Shown: positions 1 to 7,773, counted from the stretch's first letter. The stretch is DNA of 64,000 nt from an uncultured Bacteroidales bacterium (GCA_947165255.1 CAMUZR010000005.1:1-64000), one strand, 5' to 3'. Numbers and translations: made by a program. The notes: generated from the sequence alone by a model not told the origin.

Positions 1-403
1 TTTGCATATCGCGTCCCTGTCGGGACGCCCTATCGGCTGTCATACTACTATCACGGCACTGCGCCATAGGCTTGTACCGTGATTTGCATATCGCGTCCCT
101 GTCGGGACGCCCTATCGGCTGTCATACTACTATCACGGCACTGCGCCATAGGCTTGTACCGTGTTATGCATATCGCGTCCCTGTCGGGACGCCTTACCAG
201 CTGTCATGCTACTATCACGGCACTGCGCCATTGGCTTGTACCGTGTTATGCATATCGTGTCCCTATCGGGATGTCCTATCGGCTTACTGGCATCATGTCC
301 CGTCCCGATAGGGACGAGACCTTGCATAACACGGTACAAGAGGACGGAGTCCTCGCAGTGCCGTGATAAGACAGTCTCTAGACCAGCGTCCCGACAGGGA
401 CGC
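1..403. repeat. Array of 82-bp palindrome-bearing repeats
   Basis: Three copies of an 82-bp unit lie in exact register (starting at 1, 83 and 165). A decayed fourth starts at 247, and a partial inverted copy runs to about 403. Each unit holds the palindrome GCGTCCCTGTCGGGACGC (11-28, 93-110, 175-192; variants at 257-274, 301-316 and 386-403) and a second inverted pair, CACGG ... CCGTG, so each unit could fold as two hairpins. The first two copies are almost identical, which suggests recent duplication. The array reaches the left edge of the window, so its full size is unknown. The unit is too long and too palindromic for a CRISPR, and no cas gene is present. It may be a REP/BIME-type element; no transposase is visible nearby. 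Confidence 0.85.
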
Positions 404-691
404 GACACAAAACGGATAAACCCACCTAAAGAGTGCGTGATGGCTCTTCGACCCTTCTTCGGCCTCTCGGCAAGGTCGGCCTATCCCGTCGGGTAATAAA
501 ATTCCACTGCTAGATTGTATCTGAAAAAAAATTGACAGCAAAATGGATCACAAATCATTGTAATAGTGTGTGTTGGATTGCAAATCCGACACAACGAACC
601 ACGATTGGAACATCCTATGCAACAGGGTAATGATTCTTCGATCCTACTTCAATCCCTCTTCATGGAATCATTTAATTCAGTGCAAGACAAC
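404..691. other. Non-coding stretch, nothing recognised
   Basis: Between the palindromic array and the stop of the WG-repeat gene I see no convincing reading frame and no clear promoter or terminator. The first part (about 430-500) is GC rich like the array, and the rest is AT rich. Confidence 0.5.
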
Positions 692-1774
692 CTATAAACT
701 CATATCATATAAAGGCTTTGCAAGAGAAAGGCTATATATCGCTCCAAAGTATGGATTAAAATTAATAAATTCGTATACAACTATACCCTTTGTATTTATA
801 TATTTGTATGTGTTATCATACAATGAAACCAAAGCCAATCCTTCTCTAAAATCAGAAGCGTAATTATATTTGGGATATATAACAATCGTACCCATTGTAT
901 CTATATATCCCCATTTTTTATCGATACATACTCTAGCTAACCCATCATGGAAATTGCACGCAAGATCATAGTTGGGCATAATAGTAGGATTCCCATTTCT
1001 GTCAGCATAACCTTTGCCTTTGCCATTTGCTCCTTCAATGGTAATTCTTCCTTCAGAAAAACTCGTTTGAAGTGGACCTTTATTAACCATGTTTATTATA
1101 TTTCCATCAGTATCAATGATTGCTAGTTGTCTTGTTGATAATTCAGGATAACTAACCAACGCCCGACCTTCTTTAAACATATATGATTCGATATATTGTG
1201 ATTTGATTTTGTATTTTCCGTCTTTGGAAATATAACCGCCATCCGCAGAGGCAAGTCCCTCTGAAAAAGACCCCACTGATGAGTACTGTGGGGGAATGAC
1301 ATATTCTCCACGACAATTAACAAATCCCCATTTCCCGTTTCTCACTTTTACTGCTGCAACGCCTTCTGAAAAAGGAAATGTCTCTTCGTACTGAGGACTT
1401 ACAACTATCTTGCCTTTTCTATTAATGAATCCCCAGTTATCTCCAATTTTAATTTGAGCATAACCTTCAGAAAAAGGTTCTGCCTCATCAAATTCCATCT
1501 GAATTACCAAATTTCCGCATGTGTCTATATATCCAAATGGACCATCTGAACTACTCCCCACTTTTGCAAGTCCTTCTCTGAAATGACGAGCAATTTCAAA
1601 TTGTGGTGTGATGACAACATTTCCAAATTTGTCTATGTATCCATATTTATCGTGTTTTTCAATAAGATAACGATTAGATGGCCCTTGAAATTGATTCTCG
1701 TCGTTTTTTGTAGCACATGACATTAAATGAGTCATGATAATTGCGACAAATAATAAGGTTTTTTGTTTTTTCAT
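692..1774 (-). CDS. WG-repeat lipoprotein
   Basis: A 360-residue exported protein. The N-terminus is a lipoprotein signal (MKKQKTLLFVAIIMTHLMSC, lipobox LMSC, Cys20). The rest is a tandem series of about seven WG-type repeats of 45-50 residues, each with a core like W/YGYID..G..VI.PQ(F/Y) followed by FxEGLA, for example KYGYIDKFGNVVITPQF and NWGFINRKGKIVVSPQY. WG repeats are known as beta-rich modules in bacterial surface proteins; their ligands are mostly unknown. The gene starts 3 bp after the stop of the upstream lipoprotein gene, so the two are almost certainly one operon and may act together on the outer membrane surface. Low GC compared with the rest of the window hints at acquired DNA. 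The family call is sure; the function is unknown. Confidence 0.88.
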   Translation of the reverse strand: MKKQKTLLFVAIIMTHLMSCATKNDENQFQGPSNRYLIEKHDKYGYIDKFGNVVITPQFEIARHFREGLAKVGSSSDGPFGYIDTCGNLVIQMEFDEAEPFSEGYAQIKIGDNWGFINRKGKIVVSPQYEETFPFSEGVAAVKVRNGKWGFVNCRGEYVIPPQYSSVGSFSEGLASADGGYISKDGKYKIKSQYIESYMFKEGRALVSYPELSTRQLAIIDTDGNIINMVNKGPLQTSFSEGRITIEGANGKGKGYADRNGNPTIMPNYDLACNFHDGLARVCIDKKWGYIDTMGTIVIYPKYNYASDFREGLALVSLYDNTYKYINTKGIVVYEFINFNPYFGAIYSLSLAKPLYDMSL

Positions 1775-1777
1775 GGT

Positions 1778-2707
1778 TTATAAATTTGAAATTTTAACGA
1801 TTAGATATTCAGAGTTTTCCCCAGAAAAGTCATTAACTGATAGTACATAAGGATAAGATATACTACCAGTATACGATACTGGAGGATTATCATAACGATT
1901 GTAATTTCGAGACAATCCATTACACTTCTTTAAAATAATTGCGTATGGCTTTTTTGTGATTTCGGCGGCAACTTCTGCACCTATTTTAAATTTTATTGTG
2001 CTGGTTTTAGCAAAATCATTCCCATAATCAGAGTAGTTTCCGAGATAAGTTCCATAGTTTTCCCACCGAGCAAATCGAACTTCCATTACTTCTTCTCTAT
2101 TCATTTGGTCTCCATTGATTGAATATATCGCTAACGTGGGCAAATCTGGATTTTTCAAACTTGATGTTATTGTCATTACCGCCGTCACAAAAACATTTCC
2201 TCTATCTGCTGTACGATATCGCCATGAATCATCATATGAATCAAATATAAATTTATTTCCGACCGAAATGTTTGAAAGAGTGACTTTATTGTATCCAATT
2301 GTGGTTGATGTATTTGGTTTTATTGCCTTAAATCCCAGAGCCTTTGTTCGTTCATCTGCAATCCTCCTCTTTTCAAGAAGATTATCCATCTTTTCAAGAA
2401 TTGCTGGCGTTTGTTTTGATTCTTCAGATTCGGGAAAAAGAGAACACAGTTGTGATATCTCGTTCCTCGCTTTGGTGTAATCGCCATCAGCAATGAGTCT
2501 GTTAATACTAACAAGACGTTGTTGTGCAGGAAATGACAGCATCTCAATAGTATCTCGAAGATGAATTATTTCTACAGAATCCTGGACAATCCTGGTTTTA
2601 TATATGGATAACTCTTCTTTCATTTTTTCGTATTCACTCTGATTAACGCCACAACTAGAGGAGATAGTGCACAGAGCCGAAATAGCAACTATTATTTTAG
2701 CATTCAT
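1778..2707 (-). CDS. Lipoprotein with helical N-terminal half, unknown function
   Basis: A 309-residue protein with a lipoprotein signal (lipobox SSSC, Cys19). Residues about 25-60 are charged and heptad-like (EKMKEELSIYKTRIVQDSVE), probably a short coiled coil. Residues about 65-125 look like helical hairpins (ADGDYTKARNEISQLCSLFP). The C-terminal 170 residues are rich in beta-type sequence and aromatic residues (NYGTYLGNYSDYGNDF). I do not recognise a catalytic motif. It is the first gene of a two-gene operon with the WG-repeat lipoprotein, 3 bp apart. The AT-rich 130 bp upstream has no obvious TAnnTTTG box, so it may be served by the strong promoter at 3143-3173 through a long leader, or by a promoter I cannot see. 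Confidence 0.8.
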   Translation of the reverse strand: MNAKIIVAISALCTISSSCGVNQSEYEKMKEELSIYKTRIVQDSVEIIHLRDTIEMLSFPAQQRLVSINRLIADGDYTKARNEISQLCSLFPESEESKQTPAILEKMDNLLEKRRIADERTKALGFKAIKPNTSTTIGYNKVTLSNISVGNKFIFDSYDDSWRYRTADRGNVFVTAVMTITSSLKNPDLPTLAIYSINGDQMNREEVMEVRFARWENYGTYLGNYSDYGNDFAKTSTIKFKIGAEVAAEITKKPYAIILKKCNGLSRNYNRYDNPPVSYTGSISYPYVLSVNDFSGENSEYLIVKISNL

Positions 2708-2889
2708 TTCTATTTATTATTATACGATTAATCATTACCATTCCACTTCAACAGAATAGAATCATTCACTGTCGGATCATTTTTGAAATGGTTTTTAGTT
2801 TGTTATATTAACGTTCTTTTCTATAAATCAAACTCCTATTAATCAAAAAGCGATTGCTTCACGCTATTGAGCCGTATACAGATGTTCAA

Positions 2890-3137
2890 GTGAAGGCATA
2901 AAGAAAGGCGCAAATCCTTTCTATGCTATTATGCCACCTTATTTAGTAAGAAGGTTGTCTGGAAATACCTTTGTGTAAATAAGGGGAAAGAATCCACGCC
3001 TAAGCGTGAACTTTCGCCATCTTATTCTCACACGGTTGCATTGTTTTCCAGACATTTACTTACAGAGAACAAGAGCGTCAGCTCAATATATGTCTATAAT
3101 CTGTCTTCTTTTTATGTCATATTTTCGTTTTCAAATT
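2890..3137 (-). ncRNA. Candidate structured RNA, 6S-like long hairpin
   Basis: Downstream (minus strand) of a well-formed promoter the sequence folds into one long interrupted hairpin. The closing stem pairs GTCTGGAAA (rc of 3048-3056) with TTTCCAGAC (rc of 2957-2965), flanked by GTAAG/CTTAC. An asymmetric central bubble of about 11 and 7 nt follows. The upper stem pairs GTGT..AATAAG..GAAAG with CTTTC..CTTATT..ACAC and is capped by CACGC/GCGTG. A second hairpin (GGCATAA..AGAAAGG with CCTTTCT..TTATGCC, 2894-2935) lies at the 3' side. The closing stem, open bubble and long apical stem resemble 6S RNA, the RNA polymerase decoy. No open reading frame explains the region. The alternative is a long 5' leader for the lipoprotein operon starting at 2707. 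Strand choice rests on the promoter; the ends are approximate. Confidence 0.45.
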
Positions 3138-3142
3138 CGCTG

Positions 3143-3173
3143 CAAAGATACAAATATTAATTAGAACTATAAA
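3143..3173 (-). promoter_or_regulatory. Bacteroidetes-type promoter of the folded RNA
   Basis: On the minus strand TTTA (3170-3173), a 19-bp spacer and TATCTTTG (3143-3150) match the TTTG-N19-TAnnTTTG consensus with one mismatch in the -33 box. It reads toward the folded region and the lipoprotein operon. Confidence 0.65.
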
Positions 3174-3207
3174 CTATTTTTGTTATTCTGCTTGAAACAA
3201 ATTAGTT

Positions 3208-3433
3208 TTAGACGGTTTGCAATTGCCTATTCATCATTTCATATAAATATGCCGGGCTTTGCACGTATAATTCGTTTTCTTCATCTTGCAGGGCTTCCAA
3301 GCGGGGATGTATAAACTTTCTCCATTGCCTGCTCGATGCCGCAACCGGTGTCCTCCATTACATATTTCACCAGCTCGCTCAAGATATAATTTGTCAAGTA
3401 CGTTGCTATCTGATGGTGGGTTGGCTGGTTCAT
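3208..3433 (-). pseudogene. Small DUF3791-partner protein, frameshifted
   Basis: The frame opens with ATG at 3433, overlapping the stop of the upstream gene (ATGA), and reads MNQPTHHQIATYLTNYILSE onward to ..AMEKVYTS, then falls out of frame and stops after about 50 residues. Shifting by one base at the run of four C (3303-3306 on the plus strand, GGGG) restores a sensible C-terminus, RLEALQDEENELYVQSPAYL then YEMMNRQLQTV and TAA at 3208-3210, giving about 74 residues. The restored protein looks like the small partner often encoded next to DUF3791 genes. So a single-base insertion in a homopolymer either killed the gene or is a sequencing error. Confidence 0.7.
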
Positions 3434-3645
3434 GCGAGTGTACCTCCATTCTTTTGACAATAAACAATCAGATCGTCGATGGTCTCGTCCATCGACTGCA
3501 AGTGTTCTACATCGTAGAACTCTATCAAGAACGCCAGCCCCTTATGCTCGTGCAGATAATCGAACGCCGCCTGTCGCGTCATCGCGAAGCGTTCCCCGAA
3601 GGCATGCACCGCAGCTGTAAGGAACGGTATCTCATACTTACTCAT
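3430..3645 (-). CDS. DUF3791-family small protein
   Basis: A 71-residue protein starting MSKYEIPFLTAAVHAF; an upstream in-frame start at 3696 is possible, but 3645 fits the family and has AAAAGG upstream. The body (MTRQAAFDYLHEHKGLAFLI then EFYDVEHLQSMDETIDDLI) matches the DUF3791 pattern: a helical protein of about 70 residues whose genes often sit in small toxin-antitoxin-like cassettes. No toxin with a known fold is adjacent. Its stop overlaps the start of the frameshifted partner by 4 bases, so the two are translationally coupled. Function is unknown. Confidence 0.7.
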   Translation of the reverse strand: MSKYEIPFLTAAVHAFGERFAMTRQAAFDYLHEHKGLAFLIEFYDVEHLQSMDETIDDLIVYCQKNGGTLA

Positions 3646-3820
3646 ATCTTGACCTTTTCGATTTGCAAAAATACAACATTTTTCTGATACAGCCAAACAT
3701 TAATTCTAAAAAGACCTTTTTCAAATAACAGGTGCAATTATTCTTTTCCATGGAACCCTAGGCGACCATACATGGTTACTTATAGAATCCAACCAGCATA
3801 GACAGATATCCCATAACGAG

Positions 3821-3851
3821 GAAAGCCCCGACCGGTAGGGGCGGGGCTTTC
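3821..3851 (-). terminator. Hairpin downstream of tryptophanase gene
   Basis: GAAAGCCCCG pairs with CGGGGCTTTC around an 11-base loop, about 160 bp beyond the tnaA stop. The following T-tract is poor on both strands, so terminator function is likely but not certain. Confidence 0.5.
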
Positions 3852-3892
3852 TCTATTTAGGTGAGCACTAAAAATCGTGCGTTTTATGTTTT

Positions 3893-3975
3893 GCCCTTAC
3901 AGGGCGTCATTTGTAACCCAATCATTTACCCAAGGCGTTGCCATTGGGCTAGATATGTTTAAGCCCTTTCAGGGC
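3893..3975. repeat. REP-like palindromic element
   Basis: Two copies of the imperfect palindrome GCCCTT(A/T)CAGGGC (3893-3905 and 3963-3975) flank a longer hairpin, CCCAAT at 3917-3922 pairing with ATTGGG at 3943-3948. From memory this palindrome-hairpin-palindrome layout is common between genes in Bacteroidetes. It lies between the tnaA stop and the hairpin at 3821-3851. Confidence 0.55.
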
Positions 3976-4011
3976 ATTTTTAGAGGTTACCTTTAGTTTT
4001 CGCGTTGCGGC

Positions 4012-5391
4012 TTACTTGCCGAGGCGTTTGAACTGGCAGGTGAAGTGGCGCATCAGCTCGGCTTCCCAGGTGATTTCCAGACCACGGGTGATGGTGTTGC
4101 GACGGTCGTAGACGTTCTTCAGGGCTGCGGCGATGACGTCCATGTGGTTGTTGGTGTAGACGCGGCGGGGGATGCAGAGGCGCACGAAGTCGTTGCCACC
4201 GAAGCGGTTCTCGCGGGTGACGGGGTCGCGGTCGGCCAGGACGTAGCCAATCTCGCAGGCGCGAATGCCGGCCTCAAGATAGAGCTCGCAGGTGAGGGTC
4301 TGAGCGGGGAATTCCTCCTTGGGAATCTGGGTGAGGATCTTGTCGGCGTCGACAAAGATGGCGTGGCCACCGGCGGGACGCTGATAGGGGATACCATACT
4401 CGTCGAGTTTGGCTGCGAGGTACTGGACCTGCTTGATGCGGGTTTCGACCATCTCAAACTCGAGGTTCTCTTTCAGACCTACGGCCAAGGCGTCCATGTC
4501 GCGGCCGTTCATACCGCCATAGGTAAGGAAGCCCTCGAAGGGGATGCAGAAGAGTTTGGCACCTTCGTACCACTCCTTCTTGTTGGTGGCGATGAAGCCG
4601 CCCATGTTGACGAGGCCGTCCTTCTTGGCGCTCATGGTCATGCTGTCGGCATAGGAGAACATCTCCTTGCAGATCTCGCGGAGGGTCTTGTCGGCATAGC
4701 CTTCCTCGCGGGTCTTGATGAAGTAGGCGTTCTCGATGAAGCGGGCGCTGTCGATGTTGACGGGCACGCCGTATTTGTGGCAGAGTTCGCAGGTCTCGCG
4801 GATGTTCTTCATGCTGACGGGCTGGCCGCCGACGGTGTTGTTGGTGACGGTGAGGACCATGAAGGGAACCTTGCCCTTGTTCTCCTGGAGGACCTTCTCC
4901 AGTTTTTCAAGGCTGACATTGCCTTTGAAGGGGACTTCGAGCTGGGTGTCGTAAGCTTCCGGGACGGTGACGTCGATGGCGAAGGCTTTGCGGCTCTCGA
5001 TGTGGCCCTTGGTGGTGTCGAAGTGGGCGTTGCCGGGCACTACCATGCCGGGTTTGACGAGGTAGCTGAACAGCACGTTCTCGGCTGCGCGGCCCTGGTG
5101 GGTGGGGATGACATAGTCGAAGCCGGTGATTTCGGTGATGGTGTCCTTCATGTGGTAGAAGGAGCGGGCACCGCCGTAGCTCTCGTCGCCCATCATCATG
5201 GCACTCCACTGACGGTCGCTCATGGCACCGGTGCCGGAGTCGGTCAGCAGGTCGATGTAGACGTAGTCGCTCTTGAGCATAAAGATGTTCTGGTGGGCCT
5301 CTTCGAGCCATTTTTCGCGTTGTTCGCGGGTGGATTTCTTAATGGGTTCGACCATTTTGATTTTCCACGCTTCAGCAAATGGTAATTCCAT
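4012..5391 (-). CDS. tnaA: Tryptophanase
   Basis: A 459-residue PLP enzyme that splits tryptophan into indole, pyruvate and ammonia. Family landmarks are clear: IDLLTDSGTGAMSD near the N-terminus, PTHQGRAAENVLFSYL (phosphate-binding region), NNTVGGQPVSM, the catalytic lysine in SMTMSAKKDGLVNMGG, and a C-terminus RGLEITWEAELMRHFTCQF. It is separated from the sister enzyme tyrosine phenol-lyase by HFDTTKGH (Asp where TPL has Thr) and RACEIGY (Ile where TPL has the substrate-binding Arg). The length is normal for the family. The gene is alone, with a long leader (5392-5602) and a hairpin terminator. No tryptophan transporter is adjacent. Indole production is common in gut Bacteroidales. Confidence 0.96.
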   Translation of the reverse strand: MELPFAEAWKIKMVEPIKKSTREQREKWLEEAHQNIFMLKSDYVYIDLLTDSGTGAMSDRQWSAMMMGDESYGGARSFYHMKDTITEITGFDYVIPTHQGRAAENVLFSYLVKPGMVVPGNAHFDTTKGHIESRKAFAIDVTVPEAYDTQLEVPFKGNVSLEKLEKVLQENKGKVPFMVLTVTNNTVGGQPVSMKNIRETCELCHKYGVPVNIDSARFIENAYFIKTREEGYADKTLREICKEMFSYADSMTMSAKKDGLVNMGGFIATNKKEWYEGAKLFCIPFEGFLTYGGMNGRDMDALAVGLKENLEFEMVETRIKQVQYLAAKLDEYGIPYQRPAGGHAIFVDADKILTQIPKEEFPAQTLTCELYLEAGIRACEIGYVLADRDPVTRENRFGGNDFVRLCIPRRVYTNNHMDVIAAALKNVYDRRNTITRGLEITWEAELMRHFTCQFKRLGK

Positions 5392-5602
5392 AGTATTAGA
5401 TTTAAATAAATGTTAATAAAATGATTTGATTTCCAAAAAATACCGACAGCCCCGTGTAGAGGCATACCGCTTGACCACACGGCAAGGCACTGCCACATGG
5501 TCTATAGATAGTCGTAAACGTCTCTTTTCTTGATATTTAAGAAAATGATTTTTTCGTTTATATGTTGACTATTCATGTTCAAATTTTGGTTTTGCAAAGG
5601 TA
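5392..5602 (-). promoter_or_regulatory. tnaA promoter and leader with short frames
   Basis: A -7 box TACCTTTG lies at 5595-5602 (minus strand), giving a leader of about 195 bases. It holds a 24-codon frame (5502-5576, MNSQHINEKIIFLNIKKRDV then YDYL and stop). Just downstream a second frame begins at 5498 (MWQCLAVWSSGMPLHGAVGI then FWK...), has Trp at positions 2, 8 and 22, and runs into tnaA out of frame. A stem CCGTGT ... ACACGG lies inside the second frame. In enterobacteria tnaA is controlled by a Trp-sensing leader peptide (TnaC); neither frame resembles TnaC, so similar control here is only a guess. Confidence 0.4.
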
Positions 5603-5814
5603 CGTATTTTTTTTTAATTGTAGGAAATTATTTTTTTCAACTGAATTGTCGGGTTTTATCCTTTTTTGCAAATGCCCAGGATAGTGCCCGTGCCAACTTG
5701 TTTTTCTGAATCCGTCCAGCTGCAGTTTCGGATATTGAGTTGATAGGCTTCCGTTGGTTCGTCTGTTAGATACTATTTGTACGGGGTTTATTCTCTATTT
5801 TATTTTGCTGTGAT

Positions 5815-6060
5815 AAATAAAATGCAAATAAAATAAAAACTAAATATAAATAAAAAGGCGGAGAAAGAGCGAACCTGGAGTGGGAGGTGGGAGGGACGGG
5901 TGAGCCTGTGGAGAAGTAGTAGGCCGCTGGAGGGTCTGGGGCATTTGGGTGGATAGGTAAAGGCTAAGCCGGGGTAGGGTAGGGGCTGGATATGGTTTAG
6001 AAAGGGGCAGGATGGTGACCCTGGAGGAACAGGGTGGTGGCAATCAGGGGGCCATGTTTG
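5815..6060 (+). repeat. AT-rich leader plus G-rich purine block (copy A)
   Basis: An A-rich segment (5815-5857, including AAAATGCAAATAAAATAAAA) leads into AAAAGGCGGAGAAAG and then about 190 bases strongly biased to purines and G on the plus strand. A canonical four-run G-quadruplex motif lies at 5882-5900 (GGG AGGT GGG A GGG AC GGG). No reading frame here looks real. A second block of the same design lies inverted at 42737-42965. Confidence 0.55.
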
Positions 6061-6071
6061 TGGATGCAAAA

Positions 6072-6099
6072 AGCAAGAGCCCCCGTGGGAGCTCTTGCT
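6072..6099 (-). terminator. Terminator of the Ser-rich protein gene
   Basis: AGCAAGAGC pairs perfectly with GCTCTTGCT around a C/G-rich inner stem, followed on the minus strand by TTTTT. It sits about 125 bp past the stop at 6223. Confidence 0.85.
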
Positions 6100-6222
6100 G
6101 ATAGAAAACTTAGTATAGTAACTTTGTAATGAACGTTTGTGTTCGTCGCGGAGCGGATGGCTTGCTGCTGAGTGTTGGTGTGTTGCCGTGTGGGTATGCG
6201 TCGATTTCAGAGGGGACGCACC

Positions 6223-7311
6223 TTATTTGTCGGCTTCGTAGATGAGCAATTGGCCGTCGGCATAGAGGAAGAGGAGTGGGTCTTTGTCTCTCTTTTTCAT
6301 GATCCAGCAACCGCCGTTTTGGGTGTCGACTTCCATTTTTTTGTACTTGCGGCTGACCTGTTGCTCGGCCAGGAGTTTGTCGTTTTTGTCGTATACCTGC
6401 AGGTAGGTGTGTCCGTCGGGGTCGTTGACTAGGGCGTACATATAATCGCCGCTGATGGCGTAGGCCACAAGTTCCATGTTGTATGTATCCTTCACGTAGT
6501 TGTGCACAACGGCGATGTCGGTCACATGGTAGTCATACCAGTAGCTGTCGCAGTAGACCCAGAATCCGGGCCAGTAGAGGTGGCGAGGGGGATAGGGGTC
6601 CCAGTAGAGTTGGTGGCAGTGCACCAGATGGTGGTGGTGTGGGTGCATGAAGTAGGGCGAGGGGTGCGGGTGTTGGTGTGGGCCGCCACCGCCGCCCACT
6701 GCGGGAGGGGTGCCGCTGGGTCGTCCGCCGCCTACCTGCGATCCGGAAGTGCGGTTGGAGGGGCTGTCGGAGCGGATGCCTGTGTTGGTGCCGCGTATGC
6801 CTTCGCCGCGTCCTTTTGCTTCAACGCCGGGCTGGCTGCTGCCAGTGCGCGAGGGAACGCTGCCGGTGCGGGAGATGTGGGCGGGGGCGTCATTTCCTAT
6901 AAGGCTGCTTCTGCTCTCGCTACCGCTACCGCGGAGGCCGCTGGAGGTGGAAGAGGAGGAGCTTCTGTAGCTGCTCGATGAGCTGGAACGGGTGCCGGTT
7001 TCGGTGGGTCGGGAAGAGATGCCCGAAGAGGAACCGAACGACGAGCTGGAGCGACTAGAGGAGGAGCCAGAGCGGCTGAAGGAGGAGCTGGAGCTGCTTG
7101 AGGAACGGGAGAAGCTGCTGCTTGAGTGGCTGGAACTCGAACCGCGGCTGCTGGAGAAACTGCCGCCGCCCCGGCTTCCGCTGCTGTGGCTGCTACTGCT
7201 TCCGCTACTGCTGCGACCACCGCCGCCACCGCCACGCTGGGCATATACCGGGGTGAAGGCGACGAGGGCTGCTCCTAGAAGAACTACGCTTATCAAACGA
7301 GACATTTTCAT
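6223..7311 (-). CDS. Secreted Ser-rich, His-rich low-complexity protein
   Basis: A 362-residue protein with a Sec signal peptide (MKMSRLISVVLLGAALVAFT, cleavage near VYAQ). Residues about 26-210 are low complexity: GGGGGGR, then long Ser/Arg/Gly/Phe runs (SFSRSSSSSSSSFSRSG). Next comes a Gly-Pro and His-rich bridge (PHQHPHPSPYFMHPHHHHLV). The last about 130 residues are a folded-looking domain rich in Tyr and Trp (YWDPYPPRHLYWPGFWVYCD) ending in a beta-type region (YAISGDYMYALVNDPDGHTY). The His cluster could bind metal; that is inference. No family recognised. A TACTTTTG -7 box lies at 7392-7399 and a strong terminator follows the gene, so it is a single-gene unit. The biased codons give long antisense frames that should be ignored. 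Confidence 0.8.
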   Translation of the reverse strand: MKMSRLISVVLLGAALVAFTPVYAQRGGGGGGRSSSGSSSSHSSGSRGGGSFSSSRGSSSSHSSSSFSRSSSSSSSSFSRSGSSSSRSSSSFGSSSGISSRPTETGTRSSSSSSYRSSSSSTSSGLRGSGSESRSSLIGNDAPAHISRTGSVPSRTGSSQPGVEAKGRGEGIRGTNTGIRSDSPSNRTSGSQVGGGRPSGTPPAVGGGGGPHQHPHPSPYFMHPHHHHLVHCHQLYWDPYPPRHLYWPGFWVYCDSYWYDYHVTDIAVVHNYVKDTYNMELVAYAISGDYMYALVNDPDGHTYLQVYDKNDKLLAEQQVSRKYKKMEVDTQNGGCWIMKKRDKDPLLFLYADGQLLIYEADK

Positions 7312-7773
7312 GATGCTATCCTTTCTTTTAATACTTATTCGAGAGGCTCTGTGCCAGGGTATTGCCTGTGTTGAGCCCTTTTTTCACGTTGCAAAAGTAC
7401 GACCATTTTCTTTGGAAAAATCCCATTATTTTACCTATTTTTCCTTTCAGGATTTAATACTAGGAGTACTCTATTGAATGACAGATGCTTGTGATTGAGG
7501 TGCATGCTTTTTTTGAATACGGTGGATGGCAGCCGAATGCGGCTGTGACGGAGAGGATGAGCTGTTGTTGGGTTGTTTTGATAAATGTGCGAGTGTAAAG
7601 TATGGCTGATTTCGCCGAGTAGTCTCATTGGTGCGTCTTGTGAGGGGCTGAGTGGTAAGGGATTTCTCGCCCAAACGTTTTGGAATTGATAGGTTTCTTA
7701 TATGGGGCTGTTGAGACCCAGTCTCTTATGGGATGTCTAGAAATCAGTCTTTTATCTAACTGAAGCCTTAAAA
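7312..7773. other. Intergenic region with one promoter
   Basis: It contains a -7 box TACTTTTG at 7392-7399 (minus strand) for the Ser-rich protein gene. Between about 7430 and 7773 I find no supported reading frame, only short hairpin-like pieces such as GGCAGCCGAATGCGGCTG. Confidence 0.5.

Noticed and set aside
1..403. CRISPR array
   Set aside because: The unit is 82 bp with no unique spacers, the repeats are palindromic and no cas genes are present.
3286..3687. 133-residue plus-strand frame across the DUF3791 pair
   Set aside because: Antisense shadow; the minus-strand proteins match a known small family.
4045..5385. 446-residue open frame on the plus strand antisense to tryptophanase
   Set aside because: It is Gly/Val/Asp rich without domain features and is fully explained by the codon bias of tnaA on the other strand.
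6992..7477. Glu/Leu-rich frame antisense to the Ser-rich protein
   Set aside because: A by-product of repeated Ser codons on the other strand.
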